From Polaribacter dokdonensis (GTDB lineage: Bacteria > Bacteroidota > Bacteroidia > Flavobacteriales > Flavobacteriaceae), in NCBI RefSeq assembly GCF_024362345.1, contig NZ_CP101505.1, forward strand, positions 2,501,501 through 2,565,500: DNA of 64,000 nt. The letters are read 5' to 3'. Every line of letters starts with the position of its first letter. The stretch's first letter is position 1. A program made the translations under genes and the position numbers. The notes beneath the pieces were generated by a model, which worked only from the letters and a program-made list of their open reading frames with translations, searched no databases and was not told the origin of the DNA. This document shows positions 17,602-25,861 of this stretch, in pieces.

Positions 17602-18876
17602 ATGAATATTTTAATATTAGGTTCTGGAGGTAGAGAACACGCATTTACATTAAAACTAGTTGAAAGCTCAAAAGTAAATACAGTTTTTGTAGCACCAGGA
17701 AATGCTGGTACTGCTAAAATTGCAACAAATGTGGTTATTAGTCCTACTGATTTTGAAGCTATAAAAAGTACAGTTTTAGAGAATGAAATTAAGATGGTAG
17801 TTGTTGGCCCAGAAGCACCTTTAGTAAATGGTGTACATGATTTCTTTTTGGCAGATAATGAGTTAAAAGACATACCAGTTATAGGGCCTAAAAAAGATGG
17901 TGCTTTGCTAGAAGGGTCTAAAGATTTTTCTAAACAATTTATGGAAAAGCACAATGTACCAACTGCAAAGTACAAGTCTTTTAATAACAAAAACTTAGAA
18001 GAAGGTTATGCCTTTTTAGAAACGTTACAACCACCTTATGTTTTAAAAGCAGATGGTTTAGCTGCTGGTAAAGGTGTTTTAATTCTAAATTCTTTAGAAG
18101 AAGCCAAGTCTGAATTGAAAGAGATGGTTTCGAACCAGAAGTTTGGAGAGGCTTCATCAACAGTAGTTATAGAAGAGTTTTTAAAAGGAATAGAGTTATC
18201 TGTATTTGTTTTAACTGATGGCAAAAACTATAAAATTCTACCTTCAGCTAAAGATTATAAAAGAATTGGAGAAGGAGATGTTGGTTTAAACACTGGTGGA
18301 ATGGGTGCAATATCACCTGTGCCTTTTGCTGATGAAGCATTCTTAAATAAGGTAGAAGAACTTGTTGTAAAACCTACTATTAATGGCCTTCAAAAAGAAA
18401 ATATAGATTACAAAGGATTTATCTTTATTGGTTTAATGAATGATAATGGAAACCCTTCTGTAGTTGAATATAATGTAAGAATGGGTGACCCAGAGACAGA
18501 GGTTGTTTTACCGAGAATAGAATCAGATTTATTTGATTTATTTGATGGTGTTGCCAATCAAACTTTACATGAAAAATCTTTTTCAGTTACCAACCAAACA
18601 GCAACAACTGTAATGTTAGTCTCAGGAGGTTATCCTGAAGCTTATCAAAAAAATAAAGAGATTAGTGGTTTAGAAAATGTGGTAAACTCAACTGTATTTC
18701 ATGCAGGAACTTCTTTAGATAATAATAAAGTTGTAACCAGTGGAGGTAGAGTAATGGCTATTACTTCTTTTGGTGATTCTATACAAGAAGCTTTAGATAA
18801 ATCTTATGATAGTATCGAAAAAATTTCTTTTGATGATATGAATTATAGAAAAGATATTGGTTTCGATTTAATCTAG
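17602..18876 (+). CDS. purD: phosphoribosylamine--glycine ligase
   Basis: 424 residues, full length. GARS catalyses the ATP-dependent joining of glycine to 5-phosphoribosylamine, the second step of de novo purine synthesis. Visible signatures are the N-terminal 'ILGSGGREHAF', the ATP-grasp segment 'PPYVLKADGLAAGKGVLI', 'IEEFLKGIELSVFVLTDG', 'GGMGAISPVP' and 'EYNVRMGDPETEVVLPR'. It stands alone after the polysaccharide locus and converges on the histidine kinase gene with only 3 bp between them. Confidence 0.97.
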   Translation: MNILILGSGGREHAFTLKLVESSKVNTVFVAPGNAGTAKIATNVVISPTDFEAIKSTVLENEIKMVVVGPEAPLVNGVHDFFLADNELKDIPVIGPKKDGALLEGSKDFSKQFMEKHNVPTAKYKSFNNKNLEEGYAFLETLQPPYVLKADGLAAGKGVLILNSLEEAKSELKEMVSNQKFGEASSTVVIEEFLKGIELSVFVLTDGKNYKILPSAKDYKRIGEGDVGLNTGGMGAISPVPFADEAFLNKVEELVVKPTINGLQKENIDYKGFIFIGLMNDNGNPSVVEYNVRMGDPETEVVLPRIESDLFDLFDGVANQTLHEKSFSVTNQTATTVMLVSGGYPEAYQKNKEISGLENVVNSTVFHAGTSLDNNKVVTSGGRVMAITSFGDSIQEALDKSYDSIEKISFDDMNYRKDIGFDLI

Positions 18877-18879
18877 AAA

Positions 18880-19920
18880 TTAACTCGCTTTTTCTAATGT
18901 AAAAGAAAACTCTGAGCCTTTACCAAAAGTACTTTTAAGTAAAATATTTTCATTGTGAGCTTCAACAATGTGCTTTACAATAGATAACCCTAATCCAGAT
19001 CCTCCTTGTTCACGAGATCTACTTTGGTCTACTCTATAAAAGCGCTCAAATAAACGAGATATGTGTTCTTTTTTAATTCCTTCTCCATTATCAGTTACCT
19101 TAATAATAAACTTTTTATCTGAGTAACTTTCTACACCAACATAAGTTGTACCATTTGGATTACCATATTTAATGGAGTTTACAACTAAGTTAATTAAGAC
19201 TTGCTCAATTTTTTCGATATCACCTTTAACAAAAACAGGAAACTCATAAACCTTATCAAACTTTAGAGATATATTGCGTTTTTTTGCCTTCATTTCGAAT
19301 AAATCAAACACATTCTGAATAAGTTCAAGAATATTAAAAACTTCGATATCTAAATTGGTACCTTCATTTTCTAATTTGGCAATCATATCTAAATCCTTAA
19401 TTACAGCTACTAATCGTTCAACACCTTTGTTAGCTCTATTAAGATATTTCATCCTAATTTCTTTGTCATTTACAGCACCTTCAAGAAGGGTTAAAATATA
19501 ACCTTGCACCGTAAAAAGTGGTGTTTTTAATTCGTGAGCTACATTACCTAAAAAATCTCTTCTAAAAGAATCTCTTTCTGTTAAACTTTTTATTTCTAAG
19601 CGTTTACCTTCAACAAACTTTTGCATACTCTTAGAAAGTTTATCAATATCTGTTGTAGCAGATTCTCTTTTTAAATCGTTAACGTTTAAAATGGATACTT
19701 CTTGATAAATTTTACGTAATCTCCTATAAATAAAGTGTTCAGCTCTATATTGAATGATAAAAAACGAAATAATAAATAACGCAATTATAGAAATGATGAT
19801 ACTTCCAAATCCTAGATTTTTACTAATCATGAAATAGGAAATAGAAGAAATAACAACAGCTAGTAAAGTTAAATATACAGCTGATGAAAGTGCATAGGAG
19901 TATGTTTTTTTAATTCTCAC
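18880..19920 (-). CDS. sensor histidine kinase, PhoR-like
   Basis: 346 residues. Two membrane helices lie at about 10-32 and 38-57 with almost no periplasmic loop, so the kinase probably senses a membrane-embedded or partner-borne signal. The HisKA domain carries the phospho-acceptor in 'NVAHELKTPLFTVQGYI' (His129). The HATPase_c domain has the N box ('INLVVNSIKYGNP'), 'DNGEGI' and 'GGSGLGLSIVKHIVEAH'. The start is GTG. It lies 9 bp after the response-regulator gene, in the same operon. The PhoR/PhoB-like label reflects domain layout, not a shown role in phosphate control. Confidence 0.93.
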   Translation of the reverse strand: MRIKKTYSYALSSAVYLTLLAVVISSISYFMISKNLGFGSIIISIIALFIISFFIIQYRAEHFIYRRLRKIYQEVSILNVNDLKRESATTDIDKLSKSMQKFVEGKRLEIKSLTERDSFRRDFLGNVAHELKTPLFTVQGYILTLLEGAVNDKEIRMKYLNRANKGVERLVAVIKDLDMIAKLENEGTNLDIEVFNILELIQNVFDLFEMKAKKRNISLKFDKVYEFPVFVKGDIEKIEQVLINLVVNSIKYGNPNGTTYVGVESYSDKKFIIKVTDNGEGIKKEHISRLFERFYRVDQSRSREQGGSGLGLSIVKHIVEAHNENILLKSTFGKGSEFSFTLEKAS

Positions 19921-19929
19921 TAGTTAGAT

Positions 19930-20619
19930 TTAGTCTTTTAATACAAATTTATAACCTACACCTTTTACAGTCTTAAAATGATCATCACCAATTTTCTCTC
20001 TTAATTTTCTAATATGCACATCAATAGTTCTACCACCAACAACCACTTCATTTCCCCAAACTGTATCTAAAATAACTTCTCTTTTAAATACTTTACTTGG
20101 TTTAGAGGTTAATAGCGAGAAAAGCTCAAACTCTTTTCTTGGTAAAGCTATTTTTTTACCTGCTTTATAAACTACATACTCATCTCTATCAATTACAATG
20201 TCACCAATTTTAAGCGTTTCTTCACTCTCTTCTTCATTCTTTAGTCTACGTAAAAGAGATTTAATTTTACTCACTAATACTTTTGGCTTAATAGGTTTCG
20301 TAATATAATCATCTGCACCAGCTTCAAAACCTGCAACTTGCGAGTAATCTTCACCTCTAGCTGTTAAAAAAGCAATAATTACATTTTCTAATGATTTAAT
20401 TTTTCTAATTTTTTCACAAGCTTCAATACCATCCATTTCAGGCATCATAATATCTAAAAGAATTAAATGAGGTGTGTTTTTCTTTGCAGACTTTATGGCT
20501 TCTTGGCCATTTTCAGCCGTAAAAACTTGGTAACCCTCATTTCTTAAATTGTAACCAACAATTTCTAAAATATCTGGTTCATCATCTACTAGTAAAATCT
20601 TAATGTCACTTTTATTCAT
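19930..20619 (-). CDS. OmpR/PhoB-family response regulator
   Basis: 229 residues. The receiver domain has acidic 'VDDEPDILE', the phospho-accepting Asp56 in 'LILLDIMMP', Thr in 'FLTARGE' and Lys in 'ITKPIKPKVL'. The C-terminal winged helix ends 'VWGNEVVVGGRTIDVHIRKLREKIGD' and 'VKGVGYKF', diagnostic for OmpR/PhoB. It is the first gene of the two-gene operon and is divergent from the secreted protein at 20807. The 187-bp region between them holds a 20-bp imperfect direct repeat that could be its binding site. Confidence 0.95.
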   Translation of the reverse strand: MNKSDIKILLVDDEPDILEIVGYNLRNEGYQVFTAENGQEAIKSAKKNTPHLILLDIMMPEMDGIEACEKIRKIKSLENVIIAFLTARGEDYSQVAGFEAGADDYITKPIKPKVLVSKIKSLLRRLKNEEESEETLKIGDIVIDRDEYVVYKAGKKIALPRKEFELFSLLTSKPSKVFKREVILDTVWGNEVVVGGRTIDVHIRKLREKIGDDHFKTVKGVGYKFVLKD

Positions 20620-20675
20620 AATAATAAGCTTTAATGCTCCTCAAAAATAGCGATTAATATTTTATGTTTATCAGT

Positions 20676-20739
20676 ACTTAACAATCATTTAATCTTAACT
20701 AGCTTATTTAGGGTAAATAACTTAACAATTAATTAATCT
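20676..20739. promoter_or_regulatory. imperfect 20-bp direct repeat between divergent genes
   Basis: Two copies of a 20-base sequence, 20676-20695 and 20720-20739, agree at 18 of 20 positions (consensus ACTTAACAATyAwTTAATCT). Their starts are 44 bp apart, about four helical turns, so both lie on the same face of the DNA. TTAACA-type direct repeats are the kind of site bound by OmpR/PhoB-family regulators, and such a regulator is encoded right beside it. The regulatory role is inference. Confidence 0.45.
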
Positions 20740-20806
20740 ATCTATTTGATAGAAACACGCTTATATTTTTTTACTTTTATAGCTATTAATTAAAAATTAA
20801 TCAAAC

Positions 20807-22882
20807 ATGAAAAAAAATTACTTATTTACATTGGTAACCCTATTTTTAACGCTGGTAGGAACCGCTCAAAGTGTTGTAATAACTGGGTATATGGATTCAC
20901 CATGTCCAAGTCAATCAGGAAGGACTCTTGAAATGTATGTTGATGGAACAATAGATTTTACTGGGTGGTCAGTTATAAGACAATCAAATGGAGGAGGATT
21001 TAGTCCTGGATCTACTACAATTGATATTTCTAGTTTAGGTTCTGTTACTGATGGTTTTGTGTATTTAACAAACAATTCTTCTACTCTAGATACTGAGTTT
21101 GGAATAACTGCCAATGTAATTGTTAGTAGTAGTATAAATGGAAATGGAGATGATGGCTGGCAAGTAAATGATGCTTCTGACGCTATTATTGATAGATTAG
21201 GAGTTGATGGAGAAGATGCTTCAAATACAGCTTGGGATCATGTAGATTCATATTTATATAGAAAAGATGGTGTTGCTCCAAATGCAGGTTCTTTTGACAC
21301 TAATAATTGGTTGTATGGAGGTATTAATCTTCTAGACAATAAAGGTTTATGTAACTCTGATGTAGCCTTAAGTACGTTAGTTCCTCTAGGTTCATATTCA
21401 ACAACAGCTTCTACTACACCTACTATTATAGTTGGTAGTGCAGTAGCTGGTTTAGATTATTTTGAAGCAAATGGACCTTCAGCAGAAAAAGAAATGACTA
21501 TTAGTGGAGATAATTTAACAGCAGACATTACTGTTACTGCCCCAACTAATTTTGAAGTTTCTTTAACTTCAGGTGCATCTTTTGCATCTTCTGTTACTTT
21601 ATCTCAAATCTCAGGATCAGTAAGTTCTACAACTGTTTATGTAAGATTAGCTTCAGGTTTGTCTGCAAATACTTATTCAGGTGATGTAACTGCAAGCTCT
21701 GCAGGTGCAACTGATAAAACAATTGCAGTTTCTGGAGAGGTAAGTCCAGCAGATCCTCAATTCTCTTTTACAGCTTTCTTAGATCAATTTAATTATATTG
21801 AAGGAAATGGACCTTCAGCAGAACAAGATTTTACTGTAGAAGGATTATTTTTATCAAGTGATCTAATTGTTTCTGCACCAGCAGAATTTGAAGTTTCTTT
21901 AACAAGTGGTTCAGGTTTTTCTGCTGCAGTAAGTATTACTCCAAGTTCAGGAACAGTAGCTACAACTACAGTTTATGTTAGATTAAAAGCAGGTTTAAGC
22001 GAAGCAAATTATACAGGTGATATTACGTTATCGTCTACAAATGTAACAGATAACACAATTGCAGTAGAAGGTAAAGTTTTTGGACCAATAACGAACAGTA
22101 TAGTAATTACTGGAGTTTATGATGGTTCTCTTTCTGGAGGTACTCCAAAAGGTGTTGAACTTTATGTATTAAAAAATGTTGCAGATTTAAGTGTTTATGG
22201 AATAAGTTCTGTTTCTAATGGAGGTGGTTCTACAGCAGGTAATGTTGAGTTTCCATTAACAGCAGGTGCAGCTTCTGCAGGTACATTTATTTACATATCT
22301 ACAGAAGACACTAACTTTAATACATTCTTTGGTATGATGCCAGATTATACAACAGGTACTGTTGGTATTAATGGAGACGATTCTATTGAATTATATGAAA
22401 ATGGACAAATAATTGATGTTTTTGGAGATGTTGATCAAGATGGTACTGGTTTAGATTGGGATTATTTAGATGGATGGGCTTATAGAAAATCTAATACTGG
22501 TCCTGAAGGAACTACATTTACAACAACAAACTGGACATATAGTGGAGTTGATGGTTTAGAAGGAGGAACTAATAATGCAACTGCTAATACACCTTTTCCA
22601 ATTGGTACTTATGCAAATAGTACAGCTTCAGTTAGAAATAATTCTATAGATGGTTTTGCACTTTATCCAAATCCTGTTACAAATAATAATTTAACAATTA
22701 CTAGTAATAGTGCTGAAGTTAAAAATGTTTCAATTTTTAATGTTTTAGGTAAAAATGTTTTAAGTACATCTGTTTCTGGTAACAGAGCAGAAATTAATAC
22801 TGCATTATTATCATCAGGAATTTATATTATTAAAGTTCAAGAAGGCTTAAATACTGCAACTTCTAAGTTGGTAATTAAATAA
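20807..22882 (+). CDS. secreted protein with two lamin-tail-like domains, two Ig-like repeats and T9SS type A sorting domain
   Basis: 691 residues. A signal peptide (1-21, ending 'VGTAQS') is followed by a lamin-tail-like domain (~23-195), two tandem Ig-like modules of about 108 residues, a second lamin-tail-like domain (~430-610) and a C-terminal sorting signal. In the Ig modules, 'NGPSAE', 'FEVSLTSG' and 'TTVYVRL' recur. The C-terminus starts near 'FALYPNPVTNNNLTI' and ends 'KLVIK'. The two outer domains both contain 'NGDD', 'YRK' and 'NW.Y.G' segments. The protein should leave by the type IX system. No catalytic domain is visible, so an adhesive or surface-layer role is likely (inference). 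Confidence 0.85.
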   Translation: MKKNYLFTLVTLFLTLVGTAQSVVITGYMDSPCPSQSGRTLEMYVDGTIDFTGWSVIRQSNGGGFSPGSTTIDISSLGSVTDGFVYLTNNSSTLDTEFGITANVIVSSSINGNGDDGWQVNDASDAIIDRLGVDGEDASNTAWDHVDSYLYRKDGVAPNAGSFDTNNWLYGGINLLDNKGLCNSDVALSTLVPLGSYSTTASTTPTIIVGSAVAGLDYFEANGPSAEKEMTISGDNLTADITVTAPTNFEVSLTSGASFASSVTLSQISGSVSSTTVYVRLASGLSANTYSGDVTASSAGATDKTIAVSGEVSPADPQFSFTAFLDQFNYIEGNGPSAEQDFTVEGLFLSSDLIVSAPAEFEVSLTSGSGFSAAVSITPSSGTVATTTVYVRLKAGLSEANYTGDITLSSTNVTDNTIAVEGKVFGPITNSIVITGVYDGSLSGGTPKGVELYVLKNVADLSVYGISSVSNGGGSTAGNVEFPLTAGAASAGTFIYISTEDTNFNTFFGMMPDYTTGTVGINGDDSIELYENGQIIDVFGDVDQDGTGLDWDYLDGWAYRKSNTGPEGTTFTTTNWTYSGVDGLEGGTNNATANTPFPIGTYANSTASVRNNSIDGFALYPNPVTNNNLTITSNSAEVKNVSIFNVLGKNVLSTSVSGNRAEINTALLSSGIYIIKVQEGLNTATSKLVIK

Positions 22883-22905
22883 GTTTTTTACTTTCATATC
22901 AATAC

Positions 22906-22938
22906 AAAAGCTCTGAATTTTCAGAGCTTTTTCTTTTT
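22906..22938 (+). terminator. intrinsic terminator
   Basis: A 12-bp perfect stem (AAAAGCTCTGAA at 22906-22917 against 22920-22931) with a minimal loop is followed by a T-rich tail. It lies 23 bp after the secreted-protein gene. Confidence 0.85.
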
Positions 22939-22970
22939 TACTATATTTATAAAAAAGAAATTGTATTGCT

Positions 22971-23690
22971 ATGAATTTAACTTATCAGTTAAATGATATC
23001 TTATTTTTAGATATCGAAACTGTTCCTCAAGAAGAACATTGGTCTACTTTATCAGAAGAAACTAAACATTTATTTGAAGCTAAAACAAAATATCAAAGAA
23101 AAGAAGAATTTACTGCAGAGGAGTTTTATGATAGAGCAGGAATTTGGGCCGAATTTGGTAAAATAGTATGTATATCTGTAGGCTACTTTAATAATACAGA
23201 TAAAACAAAACAACTAAGAATTCGATCTTTTTTTGGTGATGATGAGCATCAAATTCTTACTGATTTTAAACAATTGTTAGATAAACACTTTGCCAAAAAG
23301 TCTAATATCTTATGTGCACATAATGGAAAGGAATTCGATTTTCCTTTTATTGCTAGAAGAATGATTGTTCATAAAATAGAATTGCCTAAAAAACTAAATT
23401 TATTTGGTAAAAAACCTTGGGAAGTACCTCATTTAGATACATTAGAACTTTGGAAGTTTGGCGATTTTAAGCATTACACATCCTTAAAATTGCTAACCTC
23501 AATTTTAGGTATTCCATCTCCCAAAGATGATATTGATGGCAGTGAAGTAGCCAAAGTTTATTACAAAGATAAAGACATACAAAGAATTGTTACTTATTGC
23601 GAAAAAGATACAATAGCAGTTGCACAAATATTATTAAGATTCAATAATGAAGCAATTATTACTAAAGAAGAAATTGTTAATATAGATTAA
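22971..23690 (+). CDS. 3'-5' exonuclease, PolB/DnaQ-like (DEDD superfamily)
   Basis: 239 residues. The first metal-binding pair is in 'DILFLDIETVP' (Asp14, Glu16). 'ILCAHNGKEFDFPFIARRM' holds the second acidic residue, and 'RIVTYCEKDTIAVAQILLRF' the third. The layout matches the predicted 3'-5' exonuclease family related to the proofreading domain of PolB. It acts on nucleic acid 3' ends; its role in the cell is not known. It has its own start after the terminator at 22906 and overlaps the 3' end of the convergent ABC-F gene by 4 bp. Confidence 0.88.
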   Translation: MNLTYQLNDILFLDIETVPQEEHWSTLSEETKHLFEAKTKYQRKEEFTAEEFYDRAGIWAEFGKIVCISVGYFNNTDKTKQLRIRSFFGDDEHQILTDFKQLLDKHFAKKSNILCAHNGKEFDFPFIARRMIVHKIELPKKLNLFGKKPWEVPHLDTLELWKFGDFKHYTSLKLLTSILGIPSPKDDIDGSEVAKVYYKDKDIQRIVTYCEKDTIAVAQILLRFNNEAIITKEEIVNID

Positions 23691-25555
23691 TCTTCTAATT
23701 TCATAGAAAGTTCTAACCAACGTTCTTCTTTTTGTTCTAAGTCGATTATAATCTGTTGTAATTCTTCAGATTTCTTTGCAATATCTTTTTCTGCAATTTC
23801 TACATTTAGAAATTGTTTTTCAATACGTTCTTTCTGATTTTGTAAACGCTGAATCTCATCTTCTAAAGCACCAAATTCTCTTTTCTCATTATAACTTAAT
23901 GAATTTTTTTGAGATTTAGTTTCAACAGGCTTTACTTCGGTTTTTACATTTATAATTTCTTCTTGCTCATATGGATTTGAGTTTTCATATGCTCTAAAGT
24001 CTGAATAATTTCCAGGAAAGTTCTCTACAATTCCATCACCTCTAAATACAAAAAGTGCATCAACTATTTTATCCATAAAATACCTGTCATGCGAAACCAC
24101 CATTAAGTTTCCTGGGTAATCTAATAGGAAATTTTCTAATACATTTAAAGTAACCACATCTAAATCATTAGTAGGTTCATCTAAAATTAAAAAATTTGGA
24201 TTTTGAATTAAAACAGCACACAAATACAAACGCTTTTGTTCACCTCCAGAAAGTTTTTCTACAAAATCGTACTGTTTCTTTTTATCAAATAAAAAACGTT
24301 CTAATAATTGGGAAGCAGATATTTTTCTTCCTTTTGTAAGTGGAATAAATTCGCCAAATTCTTTGATTACTTCAATTACCTTTTGGCCTTCTTTTATGTT
24401 GATTCCAGATTGTGTATAGTATCCAAATTTTACAGTTTCACCAACAACAACTTTTCCACCATCAACAGGATTTTTTTGAGTAATAATATTTAAAAAAGAT
24501 GATTTTCCTGTACCATTTTTACCTATAATTCCAATACGTTCTCCACGCTTAAAAACATAATCAAAACCATCTAAAATAACCTTGTCACCATAAGATTTAT
24601 GCAATTTATGAAGTTCAAGAATTTTACTTCCTAAACGTTCCATATTTATCTCTAATTGAACTTTATAGTCTTTTCTGCGTTGATGTGCTTTCTCTTTAAT
24701 TTGATAAAAATCATCTATTCTAGATTTAGATTTTGTAGTTCTTGCTTTTGGCTGTTTACGCATCCAATCTAACTCTTTCTTAAAAAGATTTTTTGCTTTT
24801 TCTGTAGTAACCTTTTCAAGTTGAATTCTTTCTTCTTTCTTCTCTAAGTAGTAAGAGTAGTTTCCTTTATACTTATATATTTTACCATGGTCTAATTCTA
24901 AAATTTCATCACATACACGTTCTAAAAAATAACGGTCATGAGTAACCATAAATAGGGTAATTTTTTCTTTTGAGAAAAAATCTTCTAACCACTCAATCAT
25001 TTCTAAGTCTAAGTGGTTTGTTGGTTCATCAAGAATTAATAAATCTGGTTTGCTAATTAAAACAATGGCTAAAGACAGACGTTTTTTTTGACCTCCAGAA
25101 AGAGAAGAAATTTTCTGGCTAAGATCATCTAACTTTAACTTCGATAATATTTGTGTGTATTGGGTTTCAAAATCCCAAGCATTATATTGATCCATTAAAT
25201 CAAATGCAGTTTGGTAAGCATCTGCATCATCAGGATTTTTTAAGGCTTTTTCATATTGATTGATAACCGATAAAATTTTATTATCAGTATCAAATATGGT
25301 TTCTTCTATGGTTAAATCTGGATTTAAATCATCATTTTGAGCCAAATATGCTATAGAAATATCTTTTCTGCTTACAATTTGTCCAGTATCAGAACTATCT
25401 AAGCCAGCTATGATATTTAGAATTGATGTTTTACCTGTTCCATTTTTTGCAACAAATGCTATTTTCTGATCTTTATTAATACCAAATGAGATGTCTTCAA
25501 ACAAAACACGCTCACCATAAGATTTAGATATATTTTCAACGGAAAGATAATTCAC
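23687..25555 (-). CDS. ABC-F family ATPase (Uup-like)
   Basis: 622 residues with two ATP-binding domains and no membrane segment. Domain 1 has Walker A 'AKNGTGKTS', signature 'LSGGQKKRLSLA' and Walker B 'LLILDEPTNHLD'. Domain 2 has 'GKNGTGKSS', 'LSGGEQKRLYLC' and 'FLILDEPTNDLD'. The linker (~245-310) is rich in Lys/Arg, and the C-terminal ~80 residues form a coiled coil, as in Uup. ABC-F proteins act on the ribosome or, for Uup, on DNA-related stress. No antibiotic-resistance subtype can be assigned. Confidence 0.93.
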   Translation of the reverse strand: MNYLSVENISKSYGERVLFEDISFGINKDQKIAFVAKNGTGKTSILNIIAGLDSSDTGQIVSRKDISIAYLAQNDDLNPDLTIEETIFDTDNKILSVINQYEKALKNPDDADAYQTAFDLMDQYNAWDFETQYTQILSKLKLDDLSQKISSLSGGQKKRLSLAIVLISKPDLLILDEPTNHLDLEMIEWLEDFFSKEKITLFMVTHDRYFLERVCDEILELDHGKIYKYKGNYSYYLEKKEERIQLEKVTTEKAKNLFKKELDWMRKQPKARTTKSKSRIDDFYQIKEKAHQRRKDYKVQLEINMERLGSKILELHKLHKSYGDKVILDGFDYVFKRGERIGIIGKNGTGKSSFLNIITQKNPVDGGKVVVGETVKFGYYTQSGINIKEGQKVIEVIKEFGEFIPLTKGRKISASQLLERFLFDKKKQYDFVEKLSGGEQKRLYLCAVLIQNPNFLILDEPTNDLDVVTLNVLENFLLDYPGNLMVVSHDRYFMDKIVDALFVFRGDGIVENFPGNYSDFRAYENSNPYEQEEIINVKTEVKPVETKSQKNSLSYNEKREFGALEDEIQRLQNQKERIEKQFLNVEIAEKDIAKKSEELQQIIIDLEQKEERWLELSMKLED

Positions 25556-25584
25556 AAATAAAAATTTAGTTTGTACAAAGAAAC

Positions 25585-25614
25585 AAAAAACCCAAGATTT
25601 AACTTGGGTTTTTT
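25585..25614. terminator. strong bidirectional hairpin with T-tract
   Basis: The 12-bp stem AAAAAACCCAAG (25585-25596) pairs with CTTGGGTTTTTT (25603-25614) around a 6-base loop. It lies upstream of the minus-strand ABC-F gene, so it does not end that transcript. It would stop transcripts entering from the intergenic region on either strand. No gene ends just before it, which makes it look like the leftover of a lost gene or a leader attenuator. Confidence 0.6.
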
Positions 25615-25640
25615 ACATCATTTGCAAATGATTTCTTTGT

Positions 25641-25666
25641 GGGGGAATTTGGGGGATTTTTGGGGG
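25641..25666 (+). repeat. three G5 tracts separated by A/T spacers
   Basis: Runs of five G occur at 25641-25645, 25651-25655 and 25662-25666, separated by AATTT and ATTTTT. Each run is followed by A then T's. With three long tracts an intramolecular G-quadruplex would need a fourth partial tract, for example by splitting one run into GG pairs (two-layer form). It could also be a repeated protein-binding site. Confidence 0.6.
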
Positions 25667-25712
25667 ATTAATTTCTTGATGTAAAATTACTTTAAATAAG
25701 AGTACTTGTCAA

Positions 25713-25778
25713 TCCCTATAAATAGGGAAATTTCACCCTCCCTATTTATGGGGAGGCTTCTCCCTATTTATGGGGAGA
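25713..25778. promoter_or_regulatory. cluster of three related palindromes, operator-like
   Basis: Palindrome 1 is TCCCTATAAATAGGGA (25713-25728). Palindromes 2 (25737-25756) and 3 (25759-25778) share the 18-mer CTCCCTATTTATGGGGAG. All three have the form (T/C)TCCCTAT-2-ATrGGGA(G). Their centres are at about 25720.5, 25746.5 and 25768.5, so spacings are 26 and 22 bp. They lie roughly 55-120 bp before the presumed start of transcription for the nucleotidyltransferase operon, where an activator would bind. The regulator is unknown. Confidence 0.6.
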
Positions 25779-25861
25779 TTTTAATTTTTTAGCCAGGAAA
25801 CAATTTTACATTTCTACTATTTAATACTATCTTGCAACTATATATAGATAAAGAATATTTT

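Larger units (their letters stand above)
25556..25861. other. non-coding regulatory region between divergent genes
   Basis: This 306-bp gap separates the divergent ABC-F and nucleotidyltransferase genes and has no credible ORF. From left to right it holds the hairpin at 25585-25614, three G5 tracts at 25641-25666 and three palindromes at 25713-25778. A possible promoter for the plus-strand gene follows (TATCTTGC at 25828-25835 with TTTT near 25804). The G-runs and GC-rich palindromes stand out sharply from the AT-rich surroundings. Confidence 0.7.

Noticed and set aside
17568..17990. 140-residue minus-strand ORF
   Set aside because: It overlaps the well-supported purD gene and has no recognisable family.
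25832..25861. Ten-codon N-terminal extension of the nucleotidyltransferase from TTG
   Set aside because: The family begins with 'MKIIVPMAG', and the TTG overlaps the likely -7 promoter element.
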